Below the pieces are notes generated by a model, which had not been told where the DNA came from, ran no database searches, and saw nothing but the letters and a program-made list of their open reading frames with translations. This document shows, in pieces, positions 1-5,826 of a stretch of 5,826 nucleotides of DNA (positions are counted from its first letter, which is position 1; the number at the start of each line of letters is the position of its first letter). The position numbers and the translations under genes are program-made. Origin of the DNA: an uncultured Micrococcus sp. (GTDB lineage: Bacteria; Actinomycetota; Actinomycetes; Actinomycetales; Micrococcaceae); assembly GCA_946222435.1 (NCBI GenBank), contig CAMIOJ010000153.1, positions 1 to 5,826 on the forward strand, in the 5' to 3' direction.

Positions 1-872
1 GCTTCGGCCACAAGGTGACCGGCCTGAAGCGCGGCACCGACGGCCGCTGGGAGGTCGGCGTGAAGAACCGCGCCGCCGGCGAGTCCTTCACGGACCGCGC
101 CCGCTTCGTCTTCATCGGCGCCGGCGGCGGCGCCCTGCACCTGCTGCAGGACTCGGGCGTCCCGGAGGCCAAGGGCTTCGGCGGCTTCCCGGTGTCCGGC
201 CAGTTCTTGCGCTGCACGGACGAGTCGATCGTGTCCCAGCACATGGCCAAGGTGTACGGCCAGGCCCAGGTCGGCGCCCCGCCGATGTCCGTGCCGCACC
301 TGGACACCCGCTTCGTCAACGGCAAGCGCTCCCTGCTGTTCGGCCCCTACGCCGGCTTCTCCACGAACTTCCTGAAGTCCGGCTCCTACCTGGACCTGCC
401 GCTGTCCATCCGCCCCCACAACATCGTGCCGATGCTCGCGGTGGCGAAGGACAACATGGACCTGACCAAGTACCTGGTCACCGAGGTCCTCAAGTCCCAG
501 GACAAGAAGGTCGCCGCCCTGAAGGACTTCTTCCCGGAGGCGGAGGGCTCGGCTTGGGAGCTGATCACCGCAGGCCAGCGCGTCCAGGTGATGAAGAAGG
601 ACAAGAAGAAGGGCGGCGTGCTGCAGTTCGGCACGGAGGTCGTCACCCACGGCGACGGCTCCCTGGGCGCCCTGCTGGGGGCCTCCCCGGGGGCCTCCAC
701 CGCCGCCCCGATCATGCTCACCCTGCTGGAGCGCTGCTTCCCGGCCAAGATGGACGCCTGGAAGCCGACCATCGACGCGCTGGTGCCGTCCTACGGCCGC
801 AAGCTGAACGAGGACCGCGCCCTGCTGGACGAGGTCCGTTCGTCCACCGACGCCGCCCTGCGGCTGAACTGA
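1..872 (+). CDS. mqo: Malate:quinone oxidoreductase, C-terminal part (5' end outside window)
   Basis: This is the C-terminal 289 residues of an FAD-dependent, peripheral membrane enzyme. It oxidises L-malate to oxaloacetate and passes the electrons to the quinone pool (EC 1.1.5.4), joining the TCA cycle to respiration; in actinomycetes the acceptor is normally menaquinone. The frame is open from codon position 3 to the TGA at 870-872. Seen in the translation are family-typical blocks: VFIGAGGGALHLLQ (the glycine run IGAGGGA is at 114-134), GGFPVSGQFLRC, LLFGPYAGFSTNFLKSGSYL, the lysine-rich KKDKKKGG patch near 594-617, and the C-terminal GASPGAS block at 678-698 that belongs to the FAD-binding fold. 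The family is about 490-550 residues long, so roughly 200 N-terminal residues, including the first dinucleotide-binding glycine motif, lie before the window. The GTG at position 15 is internal and not the start. Codon use is very strict (Ala almost always GCC, Gly GGC, Arg CGC), as in highly expressed genes. The C-terminus looks intact. Confidence 0.95.
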   Translation, partial: FGHKVTGLKRGTDGRWEVGVKNRAAGESFTDRARFVFIGAGGGALHLLQDSGVPEAKGFGGFPVSGQFLRCTDESIVSQHMAKVYGQAQVGAPPMSVPHLDTRFVNGKRSLLFGPYAGFSTNFLKSGSYLDLPLSIRPHNIVPMLAVAKDNMDLTKYLVTEVLKSQDKKVAALKDFFPEAEGSAWELITAGQRVQVMKKDKKKGGVLQFGTEVVTHGDGSLGALLGASPGASTAAPIMLTLLERCFPAKMDAWKPTIDALVPSYGRKLNEDRALLDEVRSSTDAALRLN

Positions 873-879
873 CCCCGTG
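860..879 (+). promoter_or_regulatory. mqo/RND gene junction: forced GTG start without Shine-Dalgarno
   Basis: The mqo stop (TGA, 870-872) and the RND start (GTG, 877-879) are 4 nt apart. In the RND frame there is a stop at 865-867, and the three codons between it and the GTG (ACT, GAC, CCC) are not starts. The next in-frame GTG codes for Val20 inside the first membrane helix. GTG 877 is therefore the only start compatible with a whole protein. No AGGAGG-like sequence is visible in the 15 nt before it. The simplest inference is translational coupling, with ribosomes ending mqo and restarting on the RND frame, and co-transcription from an upstream promoter. No promoter was recognised here. Confidence 0.6.
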
Positions 880-3800
880 AGGGCTCTCGCGCGGTTCTCC
901 CTCGCCCACCGCGCGCTGATCGCGCTGATCACGGTGTTCTGCGCCGTGTTCGGCGTGATCGCGGCGGGCCAGCTCAAGCAGGAGCTGATCCCGTCGCTGG
1001 AGCTGCCGGTGATCTCGGTCACCACCGTGTATCCGGGTGCCGGACCCGAGGTGGTCGACGACGCCGTCGGCGAGCCCCTCGAACGTGCCCTGCAGGCCGT
1101 CGAGGGGCTCGAGTCCACCCGCTCGACCTCGTCCAACGGGTTCAACGCCGTCCTCCTACAGTTCGAGTACGGCACGGATCTGAACCGGGCCCGCGGACAG
1201 GTGGACCGTGCCGTCTCCAACCTCGCACCCCGCCTGCCGGACGAGGCCGAGACGACCTCCTTCGCCGGATCGGTCTCCGATTTCCCGGTCATGTTCCTGG
1301 CCGTGTCCTCCGACGCTGACCTGAACGCCACCCGCCGGCGGGTCGAGGACGTCGCCGTCCCCCGCCTGCAGCGGCTCGAGGGCGTGCGCGGCGCGGAGGT
1401 CACCGGCGGCACCGAGGAGTATGTGTCGATCGTCCCGGACGAGGCGGAGCTCGCCGCGGCGGGCCTGTCCACCCAGGACATCGTGACCGCCCTGGAGGAG
1501 AACGCGGGGCTCTTCCCCATCGGCCAGGTGACCGAGGATCGGCTCACGCTGCCGGTGCAGGCCGGCTCCCCGGTGGAGGACGTGGAGGACCTGGAGGACC
1601 TCGTGGTCGTCTCCTCCGACGCGGACGCCTCGTCACCGGACCGCGCGCCGCCGGCGCTGAAGGACGTCGCAGAGGTCTCCCTCGCCGAAGCCGAGCCGAC
1701 GTCCGTGTCCCGCACCAACGGCGTGGACACCCTGTCCTTGAGCATCACCGCCACCCCGGACGCTGACCTGGTCCGGGTCTCCGAAGCGGTCCAGGAGATC
1801 CTCCCAGAGCTGGAGGGCGTCGTGGGCGAGGGCGCCCGCTTCACCGTGGTCTTCGACCAGGCGCCGTTCATCCAGCAGTCGATCGACACGCTCTTCCTGG
1901 AGGGTGTGCTGGGCCTGGGCTTCGCGGTGCTGGTGATCGCGGTCTTCCTGCTCTCTCTGCGCTCGACGCTCGTCACGGCCGTCTCGATCCCCCTGTCCCT
2001 GCTGGCCACGCTGATCGGGGTGTGGCTCTCCGGCTATTCCCTGAACATGTTGACCCTGGGCGCGCTGACCATCGCGATCGGCCGCGTGGTGGACGACTCG
2101 ATCGTGGTGGTGGAGAACATCCGCCGGCACCTCGGGCTGGGCGAGGACCGTCGCACGGCGATCGTGCGGGGCACCGGCGAGGTCGGCCTGGCGATCACCG
2201 CGTCCACGCTCACCTCGGTGGCGGTCTTCCTGCCGGTGGCGTTCGTCTCCGGGCTGGCCGGCGAGCTGTTCCGACCGTTCGCCGTGACCATGTCCCTGGC
2301 GCTGCTGGTCTCCCTGCTCGTGGCGCTGACGATCGTGCCGGTGCTCTCCTACTGGTTCCTCGGCCGGAGGGCCTCCCGCACCGTCACCGCGGAGGGATCC
2401 GTGGAGGCCGCCTCCCGCACGGACGGGACCTCGTCCGCCGCACCGGACCCCGACGACGGCCGCTCGCCCCGGGCGCGTCCGGCCGCCCATGACTCGTGGC
2501 TGTCCCGGGCGTACCGCCCGGTCCTGCGGGCCACCCAGGCGCATCCGTGGAGCACCGTGGCAGCCGCGCTGGCGGTGCTGGTCGGCACCGGTGCGCTCGT
2601 CCCGCTGCTGCCGACCAACCTGCTCGGGGACACGGGCCAGAACTCCTTCACCGTGACCGCCCGCCAGGCCCCCGGGTCCTCGCTCGAGGTCACCACGGCG
2701 GCGGCGGAGAAGGTGGACGCGGCGCTGCGGGGCACCGAGGGTGTGCAGGACGTGCAGTTCACGGTCGGTGCCGCCGGCATGGCGGCCATGTTCGGCGGCG
2801 GCGGGGCCACGGACGAGGCCGACTTCACCGTGGTCACCGATCCGGAGGCGGACCAGCCCGCGCTGCAGGACGAGGTCCGTGAGCGGCTCGCCCGGCTGGA
2901 CGGCGTGGGCGAGGTCGAGGTGTCCGCGGCGGAGGGCTTCGGCGGCTCGGACATCGACGTGACGGTCACCGCCCCGACGCCGGAGCAGCTCTCCACGGCC
3001 GCCGAGCAGGTGGCCGAGCGGATGCGGGGTCTTCAGGGCGTGCGTGAGGTGACGACACCGGCGACCGACACCCGGCCGACCTTCCAGGTGGAGGTGGACT
3101 CGCAGGCGGCGGCGCGTGCCGGACTGACCGAGGAGGCCGTCTCCGGGCAGGTCGCGGCGGCACTGGGCGCGGTCCCCTCCGGTCAGGTGCGCTTCGGGTT
3201 CACGGACTACACCGTGCGCCTGGGCGACCCGGAGCCGGTCACGTCTCTGGAGGAGCTCCGGGACGTGGAGCTCATGACCCCCGCGGGTCCGGTGGCCCTG
3301 GCCGAGCTGGCGGAGGTCCGGCAGGAGGAGGTCCCGGCACGTGTGACCTCGTCGAACGGCGAGCGCACGGCGGTGGTCTCCGTGACTCCGGGCGCCGACG
3401 ACCTGGGCACGGCCGCGGCGGCGGTCCGCGACGCCCTGGCCGGCCTGGAGCTGGAGGAGGGCGTCGCGGCGGAGATCGGCGGCGCGGCCTCCCAGCAGGA
3501 GCAGACGTTCCGTGACCTGGGGCTGGCGCTGCTGGCCGCGGTGGCGGCGGTGTACGTGGTCATGGTGGCGACGTTCCGCTCGCTGCTGCAGCCCTTCGTG
3601 CTGCTGGTCTCGATCCCGTTCGCGGCCACCGGCGCGTTCGTCGCGCTGCTGGTGACGGGCACGTCCCTGGGCCTGCCGAGCCTGATCGGCATGCTGATGC
3701 TCGTGGGCGTGGTGGTGACGAACGCGATCGTGCTGATCGACCTGATCAACCAGTACCGCAGGGACGTGGGGCTCGGCCTGGATGAGGCCATCGAGCTGGG

Positions 3801-4185
3801 CGCGCTGAACCGTGTGCGGCCGGTCGTGATGACGGCCCTGGCGACCATCCTCGCCCTGATGCCGATGGCCCTGGGCGTCACCGGTCACGGCGGCTTCATC
3901 TCCCAGCCGCTGGCGGTCGCGGTGGTCGGGGGCCTGCTGTCCTCCACGGTGCTGACGCTGGTCGTGCTGCCGGTGCTGTACCGGTTCGCCGAGGGCCGTG
4001 GTGAGCGCAGACGGCTGGCCGAGGAGGCCGAACGCGAGCGTGCCCGTGCCGAGCGGCTGCGTCGTGAGGGCGAGGCCGAGCGGGCGCGCGCATCGGCCGC
4101 GGCGGGACGCGGCCCGGGCGGCCCGTGGACGTGGCTCAGTCGCCGTCGTGCACGGCGAGCGAGGAGCCGCGGCGGTCCTTGGTGA
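877..4185 (+). CDS. RND-superfamily efflux permease (AcrB/HAE1-like), complete
   Basis: This is a polytopic membrane exporter expected to use the proton gradient to expel hydrophobic or amphiphilic compounds; the substrate cannot be read from the sequence. It has the duplicated RND layout: TM1 at about residues 11-31, a large extracytoplasmic porter region 32-335, TM2-6 at about 336-496, a hydrophilic cytoplasmic linker 497-541, TM7 at about 557-578, a second porter region 580-876, and TM8-12 at about 877-1036. The N-terminal RFSLAHRALI and the QELIPSLELPVISV and YPGAGPEVV blocks are typical of the family. TM4 carries the paired aspartates D406-D407 (VVDDSIVVVEN), matching the proton-relay pair of AcrB. 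R979 and T986 match AcrB R971 and T978, but the AcrB K940 position is T948. A glycine-rich MFGGGG stretch lies at 638-643. The 1102-residue length exceeds the roughly 1030-1050 of AcrB, mainly because of the linker and a charged C-terminal tail (1037-1102). No membrane-fusion-protein or outer-membrane partner is in the window; a Gram-positive single-component pump like B. subtilis SwrC is the closest functional analogy. The start is GTG 877, the only one possible. Confidence 0.93.
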   Translation: MRALARFSLAHRALIALITVFCAVFGVIAAGQLKQELIPSLELPVISVTTVYPGAGPEVVDDAVGEPLERALQAVEGLESTRSTSSNGFNAVLLQFEYGTDLNRARGQVDRAVSNLAPRLPDEAETTSFAGSVSDFPVMFLAVSSDADLNATRRRVEDVAVPRLQRLEGVRGAEVTGGTEEYVSIVPDEAELAAAGLSTQDIVTALEENAGLFPIGQVTEDRLTLPVQAGSPVEDVEDLEDLVVVSSDADASSPDRAPPALKDVAEVSLAEAEPTSVSRTNGVDTLSLSITATPDADLVRVSEAVQEILPELEGVVGEGARFTVVFDQAPFIQQSIDTLFLEGVLGLGFAVLVIAVFLLSLRSTLVTAVSIPLSLLATLIGVWLSGYSLNMLTLGALTIAIGRVVDDSIVVVENIRRHLGLGEDRRTAIVRGTGEVGLAITASTLTSVAVFLPVAFVSGLAGELFRPFAVTMSLALLVSLLVALTIVPVLSYWFLGRRASRTVTAEGSVEAASRTDGTSSAAPDPDDGRSPRARPAAHDSWLSRAYRPVLRATQAHPWSTVAAALAVLVGTGALVPLLPTNLLGDTGQNSFTVTARQAPGSSLEVTTAAAEKVDAALRGTEGVQDVQFTVGAAGMAAMFGGGGATDEADFTVVTDPEADQPALQDEVRERLARLDGVGEVEVSAAEGFGGSDIDVTVTAPTPEQLSTAAEQVAERMRGLQGVREVTTPATDTRPTFQVEVDSQAAARAGLTEEAVSGQVAAALGAVPSGQVRFGFTDYTVRLGDPEPVTSLEELRDVELMTPAGPVALAELAEVRQEEVPARVTSSNGERTAVVSVTPGADDLGTAAAAVRDALAGLELEEGVAAEIGGAASQQEQTFRDLGLALLAAVAAVYVVMVATFRSLLQPFVLLVSIPFAATGAFVALLVTGTSLGLPSLIGMLMLVGVVVTNAIVLIDLINQYRRDVGLGLDEAIELGALNRVRPVVMTALATILALMPMALGVTGHGGFISQPLAVAVVGGLLSSTVLTLVVLPVLYRFAEGRGERRRLAEEAERERARAERLRREGEAERARASAAAGRGPGGPWTWLSRRRARRARSRGGPW
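4095..4114 (-). terminator. Possible GC hairpin downstream of sbcC (weak)
   Basis: GGCCGCG (4095-4101) and CGCGGCC (4108-4114) form a perfect 7-bp inverted repeat around a 6-nt loop, starting about 22 nt past the sbcC stop and inside the 3' end of the RND gene. The position suits termination of sbcC transcription. No T-run follows it on the - strand, and hairpins of this size are frequent by chance at this GC content, so this is only a candidate. Confidence 0.2.
4136..4185. other. 50-bp convergent overlap of the RND and sbcC reading frames
   Basis: The RND frame ends at TGA 4183-4185 and the sbcC frame ends at TGA 4138-4136 on the other strand, so 50 bp code on both strands. On the + strand the overlap gives RND residues 1087-1102 (LSRRRARRARSRGGPW). 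On the - strand it gives the last 15 residues of SbcC, ending SSLAVHDGD. The SbcC end looks ordinary for that family, while the RND end is arginine-rich and unlike a membrane-pump core. It therefore seems likelier that the RND frame has run into sbcC, for example by losing an earlier stop, than the reverse. Confidence 0.9.
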
Positions 4186-5826
4186 CGGCCAGGCGAGTGG
4201 GGATGTCGTTCTTCATGCGCTCGACGTGGCTGACGAGGCCGACGGTGCGGCCGCCGGTGCGCAGGGAGTCCACGACGCCCATCACCTCGTCCAGCGTCTG
4301 GGAGTCCAGGGAGCCGAAGCCCTCGTCCACGAAGAGGGTGTCCAGCTCGATGCCGCCGGAGGCCGCCTGCACGGTGTCGGCGAGGCCGAGGGCGAGGGCG
4401 AGCGACGCCATGAAGGTCTCGCCGCCGGACAGGCTCGAGGGGTGGCGCACCTCGTCCACGTAGTGGTCGCGGACGACGATCTCCAGTCCCTTGTTGCCGC
4501 GGCCGCCGACCTCGTCGGAGTACTCGAGGGAGTAGCGGTCGTCGGTCATCTTCAGCAGCCGCTCGGTGGCCGCGGCGGCGACCTCCTCGAGGCGTCCGGC
4601 CAGCACGTAGCTGGTCAGCGGCATCTTCAGCCGGTTCTCGCCGGCGCCGCGGACGAGGGCCAGCAGCCCGGCCACGCGGTCGTGCTCGGCGATCAGGTCC
4701 GTGGCCCGGCCCAGGACCTCGGACAGGGCGGCGGACTGCCTGCGTACGGAGGCCACGAGGGCGGCCCGGGAGCCGACGACCGCGCCCTGCTCGCGGGCGG
4801 CGGCCTCGGCGGCCTCCACGGTGGCCGCTGCCGCGGCGAGCTGCTCCTCGTCCGGGGCCTGGGCGCCCTCTCCACGCAGCCTCCGGCCGTCCGCGACCAA
4901 CGCCGTGGCGGCCAGCTCGGCCAGCGCGGACTCCTCACGGTCGAACGACTGCACCGCGGCCTCCTTCGCCGCGGCGGCCTCGGGATCGAGGCGGGCGGCA
5001 CGAGCGGCGGCCACGTCCGGGAAGCCCTTCTCCGTCAGGGCGGACTGCAGGGACTCCTCGGCCTGGGCGGCGATGGCGGCGGTGGAGGCCCGGCGGCCGA
5101 GGGCCTCGTCGAGGGCCTCGAGCAGGGGCCGGGCCACGGAGACGGCGGCGCGGCGCGCCTCGAGGTCCCCACCCTCCCCCGCCGCGGCGGCGACGGACGC
5201 CTCGAGCTCGGCGATGCGTTCGGCGCGCTGGGCGGACTGCTCTTCGAGCCGGCCGTCCTCGGTGCCCAGCTCGGCCAGCCGTGCCGCGGCGGCCTCCTGC
5301 GCCGCCTGGGCCGTGGTGAGCCGGCGCTTCGACGCAGCCAGGTCCCGCTTCGCGGCGGCCAGCTCCTCCTTGGCCTGCTCCGCCTCCGCGACGGCGGCGG
5401 CGGCTTCGTCCGGTCCCAGGCCCCCGGCGGCGGTCTGCGCCTCGTGGAGGCGTGACCGGGCCGCGGTCAGCCCGGCGGCGGCCGCAGCGGTGGCGGCTGC
5501 CGACTTCTCCAGCGCCTTCTCTGCACGCTGGACGGCGGCCTCGGTGACCACGTCCTCCACGGGGTCGGCCGGGCGGGGGTGCACGACGGCGCCGCAGACC
5601 AGGCAGGGCCGGCCGTCCTCGAGCCGGGCGGCGAGCTGGGAGGCCGCCTGTTCGTAGCGGGCCCGGAGCAGGTCGAGCCGCTTCTGGGCGGCCGCGTCCT
5701 CGGCGGCCACGGCCTTGCGGTGGGCCTGCTCGGCGGTCTCGGCCTCGACGGCGCGGGCGGCGGCCAGCTCGGCGGCCCGGTGACGGGCCGTGGCCGTGGA
5801 CAGCTGGGTGTCCACGGCGTCCTGGG
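4136..5826 (-). CDS. sbcC: DNA repair exonuclease ATPase subunit SbcC (Rad50-like), C-terminal part (5' end outside window)
   Basis: This is the C-terminal 562 residues of an SMC-like ATPase that works with the nuclease SbcD (Mre11-like) to cut DNA hairpins and process double-strand ends. The frame is open from the right edge to the TGA at 4138-4136. Reading leftwards it shows the end of the ascending coiled coil; a zinc hook CLVCG with cysteines at 5605-5603 and 5596-5594, followed by HP; a long Ala/Glu/Arg-rich descending coiled coil (about 5550-4680); then the C-terminal ATPase lobe. In that lobe the ABC signature LSGGE is at 4432-4418, the Walker B and D-loop LDTLFVDEGFGSLD at 4345-4304, and the switch histidine (SHVERMK) near 4228. 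The P-loop, Q-loop and first arm lie beyond the window, so about half of a roughly 1000-residue protein is missing. The GTG at 5815-5813 is internal, because the frame continues upstream as QDA. Its last 15 codons and stop overlap the RND gene. sbcD would be expected just to the right, upstream of sbcC. Confidence 0.95.
   Translation of the reverse strand, partial: QDAVDTQLSTATARHRAAELAAARAVEAETAEQAHRKAVAAEDAAAQKRLDLLRARYEQAASQLAARLEDGRPCLVCGAVVHPRPADPVEDVVTEAAVQRAEKALEKSAAATAAAAAGLTAARSRLHEAQTAAGGLGPDEAAAAVAEAEQAKEELAAAKRDLAASKRRLTTAQAAQEAAAARLAELGTEDGRLEEQSAQRAERIAELEASVAAAAGEGGDLEARRAAVSVARPLLEALDEALGRRASTAAIAAQAEESLQSALTEKGFPDVAAARAARLDPEAAAAKEAAVQSFDREESALAELAATALVADGRRLRGEGAQAPDEEQLAAAAATVEAAEAAAREQGAVVGSRAALVASVRRQSAALSEVLGRATDLIAEHDRVAGLLALVRGAGENRLKMPLTSYVLAGRLEEVAAAATERLLKMTDDRYSLEYSDEVGGRGNKGLEIVVRDHYVDEVRHPSSLSGGETFMASLALALGLADTVQAASGGIELDTLFVDEGFGSLDSQTLDEVMGVVDSLRTGGRTVGLVSHVERMKNDIPTRLAVTKDRRGSSLAVHDGD
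4140..4158. terminator. Possible two-way hairpin inside the gene overlap (weak)
   Basis: TCGCCGT (4140-4146) and ACGGCGA (4152-4158) form a perfect 7-bp inverted repeat with a 5-nt loop, lying wholly inside the segment shared by the RND and sbcC frames. It would form in both transcripts near their 3' ends. There is no U-tract on either side. It could help separate convergent transcription or protect 3' ends, but chance is a fair explanation. Confidence 0.2.

Noticed and set aside
386..772. A 128-codon - strand frame opposite mqo
   Set aside because: It lies entirely within conserved mqo coding sequence, has no recognisable motif and no plausible upstream signals; typical chance frame in high-GC DNA.
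2779..2826. Glycine-rich MFGGGG segment as a frameshift or insertion scar
   Set aside because: The reading frame and flanking porter-domain sequence continue normally, and flexible Gly-rich loops are expected in this region of RND porters.
1633..3888. A 751-codon open frame on the - strand opposite the RND gene
   Set aside because: It is aligned codon-for-codon with the RND frame, so it stays open simply because the sense gene avoids TTA, CTA and TCA, codons that are rare at this GC. Its product (His/Arg/Gln/Gly-rich) resembles no protein family and lacks domain motifs, while the + frame is a clear RND pump.
3998..5455. A 485-codon open frame on the + strand opposite sbcC
   Set aside because: It is exactly in register with sbcC codons and open for the same codon-avoidance reason. 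The translation is Gly/Leu/Gln-rich low-complexity sequence, whereas the - strand shows zinc hook, signature and Walker B motifs in the right order.
4700..5550. Possible DNA repeat region because of recurring GGCGGC/GCCGCG runs
   Set aside because: The runs come from Ala- and Glu/Arg-rich coiled-coil codons in sbcC; there is no fixed unit length or exact repeat.
4701..5657. A 318-codon Ala/Ser-rich + strand frame
   Set aside because: It is a low-complexity shadow of the Ala-rich SbcC coiled coil with no recognisable motif.
5813..5815. GTG as the start of the SbcC protein
   Set aside because: The frame remains open upstream to the window edge, and the protein would lack the P-loop and half of the coiled coil, so this is an internal valine codon.

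Overview
The window is high-GC DNA (by eye roughly 70-75 %) with strong G/C bias at third codon positions. It carries three densely packed protein genes and almost no non-coding sequence. The use of malate:quinone oxidoreductase, an RND exporter with no partner genes visible, and the G/C-ending, Ala/Gly/Arg/Glu-rich coding style suggest an actinomycete, plausibly a Micrococcus/Kocuria/Arthrobacter-like member of the Micrococcaceae. That placement rests on general family resemblance and was not tested by any search.

Layout. (1) Positions 1-872, + strand: the C-terminal part (289 residues) of malate:quinone oxidoreductase (mqo), with its start before the window. (2) Positions 877-4185, + strand: a complete 1102-residue RND-superfamily export permease of the AcrB/HAE1 fold. 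It starts with GTG only 4 nt after the mqo stop. (3) Positions 4136-5826, - strand: the C-terminal part (562 residues) of the DNA repair ATPase SbcC (Rad50-like). It holds the zinc hook, the descending coiled-coil arm and the C-terminal ATPase lobe; its N-terminus lies beyond the right edge. The RND gene and sbcC converge and overlap by 50 bp. There is no gene-free stretch over 300 bases: the only base pairs outside a coding frame are the 4 nt at 873-876. No tRNA, rRNA, CRISPR array, insertion sequence or phage gene was seen.

How the genes work together. mqo and the RND gene are probably co-transcribed, because nothing resembling a terminator or promoter fits between them. Their functions (a TCA-cycle/respiratory dehydrogenase and a proton-driven membrane exporter) have no obvious link beyond sharing a message. 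sbcC belongs to a separate, leftward-transcribed unit whose usual partner, the nuclease gene sbcD, would lie to the right of the window.

No new biological system was found. The points most worth a second look are the 50-bp convergent overlap and the arginine-rich RND tail it encodes, the forced GTG start without a Shine-Dalgarno at the mqo/RND junction, the loss of the AcrB-type TM10 lysine in the RND pump, and the sharp change in codon bias between mqo and its neighbour.
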